A stretch of 64,000 nucleotides of DNA, taken from contig NZ_LT629733.1 of assembly GCF_900104785.1 (NCBI RefSeq), forward strand, positions 590,501 through 654,500. The letters run 5' to 3'. A program made the position numbers and the translations under genes. Numbering within the stretch: position 1 is the first letter of the stretch; each line of letters begins with the position of its first letter. This stretch comes from Formosa sp. Hel1_31_208 (GTDB lineage Bacteria; Bacteroidota; Bacteroidia; Flavobacteriales; Flavobacteriaceae). Below are positions 17,092 through 26,516 of this stretch, piece by piece. The notes under the pieces are model-generated. The model searched no databases and was not told the origin of the DNA. It saw only the letters and a program-made list of their open reading frames with translations.

Positions 17092-18279
17092 ATGAAAACG
17101 ATAAATGACTTCAATTTTAATAATAAGAAAGCACTTATTCGAGTGGATTTTAACGTGCCATTAAATGATAATTTTGAAGTTACAGATGCCACGCGTATCG
17201 TATCTGCGAAACCAACCATAATTAAGATCTTAGAGGATGGTGGCAGTTGCATTTTGATGTCACATCTAGGACGACCAAAGGGTGTTCAAGAAGAGTTTTC
17301 ATTGCAACATATCGTAAATAAAGTTGAAGATATTTTAGGTGTTGAAGTTAAATTTGTCACCAATTGTGTTGGCCCAGAAGCTGAAGAGGCATCGGCAAAC
17401 TTAAAACCTGGAGAGATTTTATTATTGGAAAATTTACGTTTTCATGAGGAAGAAAAACAAGGAGATAAAGGCTTTGCAGAAGCACTTTCAAAATTAGGTG
17501 ATATTTATGTGAATGATGCTTTTGGTACTGCACATAGGGCGCACGCATCTACAACTATTATAGCGCAATTTTTTCCTGAAGCAAAGTGCTTTGGAAATTT
17601 ACTAGCACAAGAGATTGAGAGTATTAAGAAAGTAATGGAAACAGGTGAGAAACCTGTTTTAGCAGTATTGGGAGGCGCCAAGGTCTCTTCTAAAATTACC
17701 ATTATTGAGAACATACTAGATAAAGTAGACCACTTGATTATAGGTGGCGGAATGACATTTACTTTTATAAAAGCTCAAGGAGGACGTATAGGTGATTCTA
17801 TCTGTGAGGATGATAAAATTGAGCTAGCGCTAAAAATTTTGAAGCAAGCTGCAGAAAAAAATGTGCACATTCACTTACCTGTTGATGTGATTGCTGCCGA
17901 TGCGTTTAGTAATGATGCAGATACACAAATTATGGACGTGACTAAAATCCCTAATGGTTGGCAAGGTTTAGATGCAGGACCAAAATCTATAGCGAATTTT
18001 CATGAGGTGGTGATGCAGAGTAAAACTATTTTATGGAATGGACCACTAGGTGTTTTTGAGATGGAAAGCTTCGCCCATGGGACTATTGCTCTAGGGGATT
18101 CTATTGCTGAAGCCACAAAGAATGGTGCGTTTTCATTAGTTGGCGGTGGAGATTCGGTAGCCGCTGTGAAACAATTTGGTTTTGAACATAAAGTAAGTTA
18201 TGTAAGTACTGGAGGAGGAGCTATGTTGGAAAGCTTAGAAGGTAAGGTTTTGCCAGGTATAGCAGCCATTTTAGAATAG
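17092..18279 (+). CDS. pgk: Phosphoglycerate kinase
   Basis: Glycolytic and gluconeogenic enzyme interconverting 1,3-bisphosphoglycerate plus ADP and 3-phosphoglycerate plus ATP. At 395 residues it is the normal monomeric length. Visible signatures are [13 protein letters not shown] at the start, SHLGRPKG, the [10 protein letters not shown] substrate-binding segment, [12 protein letters not shown], and the nucleotide-binding C-terminal [10 protein letters not shown] followed by STGGGAMLE. It has its own promoter and stands alone between holB and the lytic transglycosylase gene. Confidence 0.98.
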   Translation: MKTINDFNFNNKKALIRVDFNVPLNDNFEVTDATRIVSAKPTIIKILEDGGSCILMSHLGRPKGVQEEFSLQHIVNKVEDILGVEVKFVTNCVGPEAEEASANLKPGEILLLENLRFHEEEKQGDKGFAEALSKLGDIYVNDAFGTAHRAHASTTIIAQFFPEAKCFGNLLAQEIESIKKVMETGEKPVLAVLGGAKVSSKITIIENILDKVDHLIIGGGMTFTFIKAQGGRIGDSICEDDKIELALKILKQAAEKNVHIHLPVDVIAADAFSNDADTQIMDVTKIPNGWQGLDAGPKSIANFHEVVMQSKTILWNGPLGVFEMESFAHGTIALGDSIAEATKNGAFSLVGGGDSVAAVKQFGFEHKVSYVSTGGGAMLESLEGKVLPGIAAILE

Positions 18280-18417
18280 TTTCGGAAATATCACCTTTTT
18301 GTCAACCCCGGAAGAATCTTACAAGGTATTTTAAATTGTCTTGTTATGTTTTCATTTTAGCTAAAAAAACACGATTTTAGCTCACCTTATCGTTATGATA
18401 ATTAAAATAGTCGACCA

Positions 18418-20019
18418 ATGAAGCTCAAGCTTATATATTTTACTATTGGCATCCTATTATGTAGTTTATTCAGTTTTGGTCAGGATTCTATTCCAAAAAC
18501 ATCCCAAACTAAACGACTCACAGAATCCGACTTTGTCGACGGTGAAACTTATGTTGTTGATACCATTATAGACGGAAAGACTTATTTCCGAAAACCAATT
18601 AACATAAAACCAGCTGTCGACTCGACGGCAATCAACAAGTTAGAAGATTATAAACTTGCTTCAGAGATTGATGAAAAGTGGCTTGAAGAACTTTATAGTA
18701 ATAATTTATATGATACCATATACAAATCGGTTTCAGAATTAAAATACGACCCAGTTGATTTTCCTGAATTAACTACAGATACACTCAAAGCAAGACTTGC
18801 GAGACTGAATGCTAGAACCCCTTTTAATATTGAGTACAATCCGTCTCTTGAGAGTGTTATCAAGTCGTATTTAAAAAATCGACGAACCTCTATGTCGCGC
18901 TTAATGGCATTAAGTGATTATTATTTTCCATTATTTGAAGAATCATTAGACAACTACAATATTCCTTTAGAAGTAAAATATTTAGCCATTGTAGAATCGG
19001 CTTTAAAACCACGAGCAAAATCAAGAGTAGGCGCAACAGGTTTATGGCAGTTTATGTTTGGTACCGGAAAAGAATATGGTCTTAATGTGAGTAGCTATGT
19101 TGATGAACGTAGCGACCCAATTAAGTCTACAGAAGCAGCAAGCAAATATTTAGCCAGACTCTATAAGATTTTTGGGGATTGGGATTTAGCTTTAGCAGCA
19201 TATAATTCTGGCCCAGGTAATGTAACCAAGGCGATTCGTCGATCAGGAGGTTATGAGAATTACTGGAATATTAGACCACATCTTCCACGTGAAACGGCTG
19301 GCTATTTACCAGCGTTTTTAGCAACCATGTATATTTTTGAATATGCTGAAGAGCATGGTTTTAAGAAAGATAGGCCAAAATATCATTATGTGGAAACAGA
19401 TACCATACATGTAAAAAAAATGATCACATTAGATCAAGTTTCTGAGCTGGTTGATGTGCCTATTGAAGAATTACAGTTTTTGAATCCATCTTATAAATTG
19501 GATATCATTCCATTTGTCAAAGGAGAAAATTATACGCTGAGATTACCACGGGAAGCTATAGGAAAGTTTGTGACTAACGAGGAACAGATTTATGCCTTTG
19601 TTGAAGCCGAATTGAAGAAACGAGAGAAACCCCTTCCACAGTTTTTTGATTCAGACAGTAAAATTAGATATCGTGTTAAATCTGGAGATTATTTAGGGAA
19701 GATAGCGAGACGCTATGGGGTTAGAGTAAGCCAAATAAAGCGTTGGAATGGATTGAGAAGTAATAACCTGAGAATAGGACAACGCTTAACGATTTATCCC
19801 AGAAAACCGGTAACATCTGGATCAAAAAAAGGGACTGTTAATCAGCCTAAAAAAGTCATTAATGCAGATGGCAAATCAACATATAAAGTACAAAAAGGGG
19901 ATTCACTTTGGAGTATCTCTCAAAAATTTCCAGGTGTTTCTGTTCAAAACATCAAAGAATGGAACGATATTAGTAGTAACAATCTAAAAATAGGAATGAC
20001 GCTTATTGTATCTAAATAA
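18418..20019 (+). CDS. MltD-type lytic transglycosylase with two LysM domains
   Basis: A 533-residue exported murein hydrolase. The signal peptide spans residues 1-21 (ends SFGQ). The SLT domain (about 175-300) carries the catalytic glutamate in AIVESALKP (Glu193), GLWQFMFGTGKEYG, AYNSGPGNV and the LPRETAGYLP motif typical of MltD. Two LysM peptidoglycan-binding repeats follow, near residues 419-463 and 486-531. It cleaves glycan strands to 1,6-anhydro-muropeptides. The next gene follows after 22 bases, so the two may be co-transcribed. No promoter match was found in the 138 bases upstream. Confidence 0.94.
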   Translation: MKLKLIYFTIGILLCSLFSFGQDSIPKTSQTKRLTESDFVDGETYVVDTIIDGKTYFRKPINIKPAVDSTAINKLEDYKLASEIDEKWLEELYSNNLYDTIYKSVSELKYDPVDFPELTTDTLKARLARLNARTPFNIEYNPSLESVIKSYLKNRRTSMSRLMALSDYYFPLFEESLDNYNIPLEVKYLAIVESALKPRAKSRVGATGLWQFMFGTGKEYGLNVSSYVDERSDPIKSTEAASKYLARLYKIFGDWDLALAAYNSGPGNVTKAIRRSGGYENYWNIRPHLPRETAGYLPAFLATMYIFEYAEEHGFKKDRPKYHYVETDTIHVKKMITLDQVSELVDVPIEELQFLNPSYKLDIIPFVKGENYTLRLPREAIGKFVTNEEQIYAFVEAELKKREKPLPQFFDSDSKIRYRVKSGDYLGKIARRYGVRVSQIKRWNGLRSNNLRIGQRLTIYPRKPVTSGSKKGTVNQPKKVINADGKSTYKVQKGDSLWSISQKFPGVSVQNIKEWNDISSNNLKIGMTLIVSK

Positions 20020-20041
20020 GTATAAATAATTTACATAAAAA

Positions 20042-21013
20042 ATGAAAAACGTATTAAGCATATTACTCTTTATTTCACTATTTTATTCTTGTGACAATAA
20101 AGACCAACAGCGCTATGTGTCAAAATCTTCAGGAAATATTAATAACCTAGTTGTTGTTGCTGAAAATCAGTTATGGGAAGATAGTGTTGGCGAGGCTATT
20201 CGGGATGTTCTAGCGGCTCCTGTTGAGGGCTTATCCAAAGAAGAACCTCAATTTTCTATGAATCAAATGCCTCCATCAGTATTTTCAGGATTTGCTAAAA
20301 AGAACAGAATAGTCCTAAAAATTGAAAAAGGTAAAGATGCAAGCACAAAAATTGCTACCGATGCTTTTGCAAGACCGCAAACTATGGTTGTGGTTTCAGG
20401 GCAAACAAATGAGGACATAATTGAACAGATTACTAGCAATGCGCCAAAAATCATAGACGCCTTTAATAAAGAAGAAGTAAAAGAAAAGCAACGACGTATT
20501 TCAAAATCATTATTTAATGATGAACCAATTCGAAAACAACTGGGATTGTCCATGCGTTTTCCAACAGCTTATCGAATTGCAAAACAAGAAGGTGATTTTT
20601 TCTGGTTGAGAAGAGACATTGAAACAGGAACTGTTGACATTATGCTTTATGAGGTGCCAATGTCATTTATAAAGGATAATAACAGTGCGGTTGTAGATGT
20701 GGTTCGCGTAAGAGATTCTGTGGGTAAAATTCATATTGAAGGCCCTATTGAAGGCTCGTATATGGGAACCGAAGACGCGTTCTCACCATTCATTTCAAAA
20801 ACAATAATTGACAATAAACCAGCATTTGTAACTAAGGGACTATGGGATGTCAAAAATGCCTTTATGTCTGGGCCGTTTATTAATTATGCTATTGAAGACA
20901 AAGTAAATAATCGGTATATCATAGCTGAAGGTTATGTCTTTGCACCATCTGTAACGAAACGAAATTATGTTTTTGAATTAGAATCCATAATAAAATCACT
21001 AGCAATTAAATAA
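20042..21013 (+). CDS. DUF4837-family lipoprotein
   Basis: A 323-residue lipoprotein with signal peptide and lipobox FYSC (Cys17). It matches the DUF4837 family of Bacteroidota, recognised from the SGNINNLVVVAENQLWE opening and the MRFPTAYRIAKQEGDFFWLRRD segment. The function is unknown. It probably forms an operon with the upstream transglycosylase (22-base gap), which hints at an envelope role. A strong terminator follows immediately. Confidence 0.85.
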   Translation: MKNVLSILLFISLFYSCDNKDQQRYVSKSSGNINNLVVVAENQLWEDSVGEAIRDVLAAPVEGLSKEEPQFSMNQMPPSVFSGFAKKNRIVLKIEKGKDASTKIATDAFARPQTMVVVSGQTNEDIIEQITSNAPKIIDAFNKEEVKEKQRRISKSLFNDEPIRKQLGLSMRFPTAYRIAKQEGDFFWLRRDIETGTVDIMLYEVPMSFIKDNNSAVVDVVRVRDSVGKIHIEGPIEGSYMGTEDAFSPFISKTIIDNKPAFVTKGLWDVKNAFMSGPFINYAIEDKVNNRYIIAEGYVFAPSVTKRNYVFELESIIKSLAIK

Positions 21014-21048
21014 CAAAAAAGCCAACGTTTATCGTTGGCTTTTTTGTT
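21012..21048. terminator. Strong bidirectional terminator
   Basis: The 16-bp perfect stem (AACAAAAAAGCCAACG and its complement) has loop TTTAT and U-tracts in both directions. It separates the DUF4837 gene from the convergent tatA. Confidence 0.92.
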
Positions 21049-21064
21049 AAAAATATAACTAGAA

Positions 21065-21247
21065 TTATTCTTTTTTCTCTGTAGTAGTATCATCTTCTTT
21101 ACTGGCATCTTTAAATTCTTTGATACCACTCCCTAAGCCTCTCATAAGTTCAGGAATTTTCTTTCCTCCAAACAATAATAAAACCACAACGACAATTAAA
21201 ATAATTTGCCAGGCTCCAAAAGCTAAAAATATGCTTGTTGCTATCAT
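21065..21247 (-). CDS. tatA: Twin-arginine translocase subunit TatA/TatE
   Basis: A 60-residue protein with the TatA layout: a short N-terminal segment, one transmembrane helix (about residues 10-26), the [21 protein letters not shown] hinge and amphipathic helix, and an acidic/lysine tail. TatA multimers form the pore for folded twin-arginine substrates. TatB and TatC are not nearby, which is usual in Bacteroidota. It has its own promoter element. Confidence 0.95.
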   Translation of the reverse strand: MIATSIFLAFGAWQIILIVVVVLLLFGGKKIPELMRGLGSGIKEFKDASKEDDTTTEKKE

Positions 21248-21266
21248 AACGTATAATTTTGAACTG

Positions 21267-21274
21267 CAAATTTA
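21267..21274 (-). promoter_or_regulatory. Promoter -7 element for tatA (TAAATTTG)
   Basis: Minus-strand exact match to TAnnTTTG, 20 bases upstream of the tatA ATG. Confidence 0.68.
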
Positions 21275-21347
21275 ATAATTAAACTTCAAATTAAACGTTT
21301 AATCACAAACTTTAAGAGTCACTCATTAAACTTGGGCTTATTTTATT

Positions 21348-21355
21348 TAATTTTG
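21348..21355 (+). promoter_or_regulatory. Promoter -7 element for the M23 peptidase gene (TAATTTTG)
   Basis: TAATTTTG matches TAnnTTTG and ends eight bases before the ATG at 21363, so the leader would be very short. Confidence 0.5.
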
Positions 21356-21362
21356 TGAGACA

Positions 21363-22229
21363 ATGACAAAAAAGGAAAAGGAAAAAAAATTTAGAAAAAA
21401 ACTACTTCACAAGTACCGTTTAGTTGTGCTTAACGAAGATACTTTTGAAGAACGTTTTGCGATTAAGTTGACCCGGTTAAACGTGTTTGTCATGGTGTCA
21501 CTAGGTACAATTTTACTCGTGGTGGGCACTATATTGTTAATAGCTTTTACTTCGTTAAAGGAGTATATTCCCGGCTATTCTTCAATGGCATTAAAAAAAC
21601 AAGCAACGGTTTTAAACTACAAAACAGATTCGCTTCAAAATGTCATGGAACTTAATGAAAAATACTATGCATCCATCAAAAAGGTTCTTACTGGAGATGT
21701 CAGTTCAGTTGAGTTCAATAGAGACTCTATTATTGATGCAGCGGCAATTGATGCAAGTAAATTAGATTTAAAACCAACAAAAGAGGACTCTTTGTTGAGA
21801 GATCTTGTAGACAAAGAAGATAAATACAACGTATTTGAATCAGCGCTATCGTCTTCAAATTTCGTTTTATTTCCACCAGTGAATGGAACTATTTCTGACG
21901 CTTATAATATCAAAGAGAAACATTTTGCGGTAGATGTCGTAGTTGCAAAAAACACCCCAATAAAAGCGACAGCAGACGGTACTGTTATTTTTGCCGAATG
22001 GACAACAGAAACAGGCTATGTAGTTATTATTGAACACAGTTATGATCTAATTTCCGTTTATAAGCATAATGCCTCATTAACTAAACAGCAAGGAGATTTG
22101 GTAAAATCTGGAGAAGTTATCGCTATGGCGGGAAACACAGGTGAATTAACCACGGGACCTCATTTGCATTTTGAACTTTGGAGCAGAGGCTACCCTGTCA
22201 ATCCAACAAACTTTATAGATTTCAATTAA
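21363..22229 (+). CDS. M23-family (LytM-type) metallopeptidase
   Basis: A 288-residue protein with a cytoplasmic basic N-terminus, one transmembrane anchor (about residues 41-63), a short coiled linker and a C-terminal M23 domain (about 175-285). The zinc ligands are seen in HFAVDVV (His and Asp) and in the GPHLHFELW motif, with a further His in SVYKHN. The domain should act in the periplasm on peptide cross-links or as a regulator of cell-wall amidases. Its stop overlaps the start of the GH3 gene (TAATG), so the pair is translationally coupled. Confidence 0.93.
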   Translation: MTKKEKEKKFRKKLLHKYRLVVLNEDTFEERFAIKLTRLNVFVMVSLGTILLVVGTILLIAFTSLKEYIPGYSSMALKKQATVLNYKTDSLQNVMELNEKYYASIKKVLTGDVSSVEFNRDSIIDAAAIDASKLDLKPTKEDSLLRDLVDKEDKYNVFESALSSSNFVLFPPVNGTISDAYNIKEKHFAVDVVVAKNTPIKATADGTVIFAEWTTETGYVVIIEHSYDLISVYKHNASLTKQQGDLVKSGEVIAMAGNTGELTTGPHLHFELWSRGYPVNPTNFIDFN

Positions 22230-23731
22230 TGCTATCCATAAAATCTACACTCGCCAAATTATTTGCTAAAAACGTTAGAAAGTCTATATTAAAATGGTCT
22301 AAGGCTCCTATAGAAACACAGGACAAGGTTTTTCAAAAACTAATTAATGATGCTGGGGAAACTGTTTTTGGAAAAGACCATGATTTTAAATCCATTAAAA
22401 CACACTCAGATTTTATTAAACGAGTACCCATACGAGACTACGAAGCATTAAAACCGTATGTGGATAGGGTAGTAAATGGTGAAGAAGACATTCTCTGGAA
22501 AGGCAAGCCTATTTATTTTGCAAAAACCTCTGGAACGACCTCTGGCGCAAAATATATTCCATTAACAAAGGAAAGTATGCCAACGCATGTGGAAGCTGCA
22601 CGAAATGCTATCTTGATGTATATTGCCGAAACCGGTAACAGTAAGTTTGTAGATGGAAAAATGATATTTTTGCAAGGAAGTCCAATTCTAGAGGAAAAAA
22701 ACGGGATACAATTAGGGCGTCTCTCTGGAATTGTAGCACATTATGTGCCTAAATATCTTCAAAAGAACAGAATGCCATCGTGGCAAACCAACTGTATCGA
22801 TGACTGGGAAACTAAAGTAGAAGCGATTGTCGAGGAAACCTTATCAGAAAATATGACAGTTATATCTGGGATTCCTTCTTGGGTACAAATGTATTTTGAG
22901 AAAATTCAGAATAAAACAGGAAAGAAGGTGGGTGATGTTTTCCAAAATTTTAATCTCTTCATTTTTGGAGGCGTAAATTATGAACCCTATCGCGCCAAAT
23001 TTGAAAATCTCATAGGTCGAAAAGTAGATAGCATTGAGCTGTATCCGGCGAGTGAGGGATTTTTCGCGTTTCAGGATAAACAGAATGAAAAAGGCATGTT
23101 GTTGCAACTCAACTCCGGGATTTTTTATGAATTTATTAAAGCAGACACATTTTTTGACGATAATAGAGAACGGCTTATCCTAGAACATGTTGAGTTAGGG
23201 GTTAATTATGTGATGATTATTTCAACTAACGCAGGGTTATGGGCTTATAATATTGGAGATACTGTTGAATTTACATCTTTAAGCCCTTTCAGGGTTATTG
23301 TTTCTGGACGAATTAAACATTTTATTTCAGCTTTTGGTGAACATGTTATAGGTAAAGAAGTTGAACAAGCACTTCAAGAAGCTGTTGCTGATTCATCGCT
23401 TGGAATTTCAGAGTTTACAGTGGCTCCACAGATTGACCCAGATGATGGATTGCCTTATCACGAATGGTTTATAGAGTTTGAAGATGAACCTCAAAATTTG
23501 GCATTATTCGCCCAAAAGATTGAGGCATCATTACAAAATCAAAACAGCTATTATTATGATTTGGTATATGGAAAGGTTTTGCAACCTTTAAAAATCACTT
23601 TAGTAAAGAAGAATGGATTTCAGGATTATATGAAATCAATTGGCAAATTAGGAGGTCAAAACAAGATACCAAGACTGTCAAATGACCGAAAAATTGCCGA
23701 CGCATTATACGCACAAGAATTAACTAAATAA
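22229..23731 (+). CDS. GH3-family acyl-adenylating enzyme
   Basis: A 500-residue protein of the GH3 family, named for plant auxin-conjugating amido synthetases. The ATP/AMP-binding motif is AKTSGTTSGAKYIPLT (near residue 100); FGGVNYEPYRAKFE and ELYPASEGFFAFQ (adenine-pocket region) and the ISAFGEHVIGKEVEQAL hinge are also present. Bacterial members are uncharacterised; the fold implies activation of a carboxylate and transfer to an amine or thiol. The ATG at 22229, overlapping the preceding stop, is preferred over an ATG 51 bases upstream that lies inside the M23 gene. Confidence 0.9.
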   Translation: MLSIKSTLAKLFAKNVRKSILKWSKAPIETQDKVFQKLINDAGETVFGKDHDFKSIKTHSDFIKRVPIRDYEALKPYVDRVVNGEEDILWKGKPIYFAKTSGTTSGAKYIPLTKESMPTHVEAARNAILMYIAETGNSKFVDGKMIFLQGSPILEEKNGIQLGRLSGIVAHYVPKYLQKNRMPSWQTNCIDDWETKVEAIVEETLSENMTVISGIPSWVQMYFEKIQNKTGKKVGDVFQNFNLFIFGGVNYEPYRAKFENLIGRKVDSIELYPASEGFFAFQDKQNEKGMLLQLNSGIFYEFIKADTFFDDNRERLILEHVELGVNYVMIISTNAGLWAYNIGDTVEFTSLSPFRVIVSGRIKHFISAFGEHVIGKEVEQALQEAVADSSLGISEFTVAPQIDPDDGLPYHEWFIEFEDEPQNLALFAQKIEASLQNQNSYYYDLVYGKVLQPLKITLVKKNGFQDYMKSIGKLGGQNKIPRLSNDRKIADALYAQELTK

Positions 23732-23734
23732 TGC

Positions 23735-23742
23735 TATATTTG
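23735..23742 (+). promoter_or_regulatory. Promoter -7 element for the DUF6909 gene (TATATTTG)
   Basis: Exact TAnnTTTG match, 12 bases before the ATG at 23754 and 18 before the second in-frame ATG at 23760. Confidence 0.65.
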
Positions 23743-23753
23743 TCCGCAACCTA

Positions 23754-25451
23754 ATGCCAATGAGGAAAACAAAACATCATGAAAGAACGAGAGCTCAAGA
23801 GAGCTCAAATGCTATTGAAAAAATGTATATCACGATGCGACATTTGTTCAATCGTGGGTTTTATAAACCAATGGGAGTTTCTGGAGAAACATTACGGGAA
23901 TCTCTCTTACTTTTAAGACCAGAAATTTATGGGTCAATTGCAGAGCAAAAGGCTGAATTAGAAGGATTGCTTTATGTGATTGATAGACTTCCCGAAGGTA
24001 TTGAAGAATGCACCTTCATTAATCTTACAAGTGATGAAGGATATGGAAGCTCTCACTTTGAACCAATAATACCCCCTAAGAGACGACGTAATTGTTATCG
24101 TATTGATAATGAACAAATGAACATTGAAATTACACGAGGGCGTTCTGAGATTTATGATATATTAACTCATTTAACATTCTTGTTTGTTGAATCTCACAAA
24201 ATAAGTAAGCGCGTATTAATTGATGATAAAGGCGCTACAATTAGAGATTGGATTAAGCTTGAAAAGGCGGTACTGTCTAAAAAGAAATTGACACAGCAAG
24301 AACGAGAAATTGCCATTACACATACGGCAAATATACTGGGAAGAACTTTCGAGGAATTAACAAATGCACATGCTGAATTTTCCACTAAAATAAAACCAGA
24401 ACGATTATTGCATATTATTTATTGGTTAGGGAAGTTAGCTATAGAAGAGGTTATTAATAATAATAAACGCACGGTTACCTTTAGTCCCGTCCTTAGAGAA
24501 CGATTAGGACATCATATCCACGGCGAAATATGGGCAGACAATATTAAAGCCGTTTTGTTTGAAAAAAAATTGTTACATCGACCAATTCATGTCATTAGCG
24601 CCAATATGCATAGTGTCATGAATTCAATTTTTGCGCCAATAGCATTAAAAACAATGACTTCTAAAAAAGATATTTTTGAAGTTTATGAAGCGATTAGTCA
24701 AAATGAAAATGAGGCTTTACGCAATAAAATCACTAAAGCAGCGTTGCAGAGTGGAATGACTTATATTAAGGATGCCTCTGGGACCAATATAGATGTTCAA
24801 ATTTTTGACACAGGAAAGATTGATTTTTCAAAAACAGATATTGAGGTTAATCAAAAGTTTATGGAGTCTGAAAAGCCTGTAATATTTGTGATGGACTATG
24901 CTTTTGGAGAGCAAGCTTATGAAACAATTGACGAATTGTTAAAACCAATTAAAGTGAATGGCGAAAAAATTCATCTCAATATTGAATCTGTATCCATCAT
25001 GGGTAAAGCAGGAATTCTTGAAGGCGGTAAAGGAGATATAATGATTCCTTCTGCACATATTTTTGAAGGAACCGCAGATAACTATCCTTTTAAGAACGAA
25101 CTTTGTAAAAAAGATTTTGATGGTCATGATGTTTCTATTTATGAAGGCTCTATGATAACGGTATTAGGAACTTCGCTACAAAATAAAGAAATATTAAAAT
25201 TTTTCTTTAACTCCACATGGAATGTCATAGGTCTTGAAATGGAGGGTGCTCACTATCAAAAAGCGATTCAAGCTGCGTCTAAAGTGAGGGGAAGCATTAA
25301 TCCTGATGTTAAAGTAAGGTATGCTTATTATGCGAGTGACAACCCCTTAGAAACAGGAAGTACTTTGGCTTCGGGAGGTTTGGGCACTTCAGGAGTTAAA
25401 CCAACATACTTGATAACTAGAAAAATATTACAACAGATATTTAACACATAA
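23754..25451 (+). CDS. DUF6909-family protein (nucleosidase-like C-terminal half)
   Basis: A 565-residue soluble protein conserved in Bacteroidota (DUF6909). The N-terminal half (about 1-290) is helical. The C-terminal half (about 340-560) has elements reminiscent of nucleoside phosphorylase/nucleosidase folds: VSIMGKAGILEGGKGDIMIP, a conserved VIGLEMEGAHYQKAI resembling the ribose-contacting MEG motif, and a final SDNPLETGS. This resemblance is my inference from motifs. No enzymatic function is established. The start could also be the ATG two codons later. Confidence 0.75.
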   Translation: MPMRKTKHHERTRAQESSNAIEKMYITMRHLFNRGFYKPMGVSGETLRESLLLLRPEIYGSIAEQKAELEGLLYVIDRLPEGIEECTFINLTSDEGYGSSHFEPIIPPKRRRNCYRIDNEQMNIEITRGRSEIYDILTHLTFLFVESHKISKRVLIDDKGATIRDWIKLEKAVLSKKKLTQQEREIAITHTANILGRTFEELTNAHAEFSTKIKPERLLHIIYWLGKLAIEEVINNNKRTVTFSPVLRERLGHHIHGEIWADNIKAVLFEKKLLHRPIHVISANMHSVMNSIFAPIALKTMTSKKDIFEVYEAISQNENEALRNKITKAALQSGMTYIKDASGTNIDVQIFDTGKIDFSKTDIEVNQKFMESEKPVIFVMDYAFGEQAYETIDELLKPIKVNGEKIHLNIESVSIMGKAGILEGGKGDIMIPSAHIFEGTADNYPFKNELCKKDFDGHDVSIYEGSMITVLGTSLQNKEILKFFFNSTWNVIGLEMEGAHYQKAIQAASKVRGSINPDVKVRYAYYASDNPLETGSTLASGGLGTSGVKPTYLITRKILQQIFNT

Positions 25452-25460
25452 TTTAAAGAC

Positions 25461-26516
25461 ATGAGTGAAAATTTACCTAAAGATAAAAATGAAGAGGTTG
25501 ATTTAGGAGCTTTATTTAGCGCCATCGGTAAATTCTTCGATAAAGTTTATGGGTTTATAGCCAATATTCTCAAAGGAGTTTTTTCTTCAATTATTTTCTT
25601 AATAAGAGCCGTAATTGATAATTATAAAGTGATAACTATAGTTGTTTTAACAGCTATGTTATTTGGTTATGGTTTGCAAAAAATGAAAGAACCCGTTTAT
25701 TATTCGGAAATGCTAGTCAAACCTTATTTTGAATCAAAATATCAACTAGTAACAAATATTGACTACTACAATTCATTATTAGATAGTGAAAACTACGAAA
25801 CACTTTCAAGTGTATTTACTATTAATGATAAAGAAGCAAAAACGATAAAAAGCTTTGAAATTGAAATTGGACCGGAGACAGAAAATGATCTTGTTGTACA
25901 ATATGACAAGTATGTGAAGTCCATTGACAGTATTAGGGCTCAGGATATTAGTTTTGAAGATTTTGTTGATAACCGAGATCTTTACTCCAGTGACTTGTTC
26001 ACTATTAGAGTTGAATCTACAAAGCGTGACATTTTCAAAAAACTATCCAATGGTTTTGAATTAACCATAAGTAACAATGAATACTCTAAAAAGAAAATGC
26101 GTATTAGAGATTCTACTTTAGCGATCAAAAGGCAGGCCTATATGAGAGATTTAAGAAAAATAGATACCTTACAAATGGTATACTTAAAAATCTTAAGTAA
26201 CGAGTCTGAAAAAGGCGCAGTTAGTGTAGGAATGGAAGGTATGTTTCCTTTAACTCAAGAGAGAACTCAAACACGAGAATTTGAATTATTTCAAAATGAA
26301 CTTCGACTAAGGGATTCCATTAGTGTTCTGGATCAGTTGAAAGTTGAAGAAAACGTGTATTATGATGTCCTTTCTGATTTTTCTGAAATAGGAGTCAAGT
26401 CAAATGATTGGACGAAAAAATATATATTAATTCTTCCGGCCTTGGCTATTCTTGTTATGTTGCTTACATTTTTTGCATCTAACGCGATACGATTTGTTAA
26501 AAATTATGAAGCATAA
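25461..26516 (+). CDS. Wzz-like chain-length/polysaccharide co-polymerase protein
   Basis: A 351-residue protein with Wzz-type topology: an amphipathic N-terminus, a transmembrane segment near residues 56-73, a mostly helical periplasmic domain with coiled-coil stretches, and a second transmembrane segment near 322-343 followed by a short cytoplasmic tail. It lacks any tyrosine-kinase domain. It is the first gene of the polysaccharide locus and overlaps rfbB by 11 bases. Chain-length control is inferred from topology and context; sequence similarity to classical Wzz is low by eye. Confidence 0.6.
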   Translation: MSENLPKDKNEEVDLGALFSAIGKFFDKVYGFIANILKGVFSSIIFLIRAVIDNYKVITIVVLTAMLFGYGLQKMKEPVYYSEMLVKPYFESKYQLVTNIDYYNSLLDSENYETLSSVFTINDKEAKTIKSFEIEIGPETENDLVVQYDKYVKSIDSIRAQDISFEDFVDNRDLYSSDLFTIRVESTKRDIFKKLSNGFELTISNNEYSKKKMRIRDSTLAIKRQAYMRDLRKIDTLQMVYLKILSNESEKGAVSVGMEGMFPLTQERTQTREFELFQNELRLRDSISVLDQLKVEENVYYDVLSDFSEIGVKSNDWTKKYILILPALAILVMLLTFFASNAIRFVKNYEA

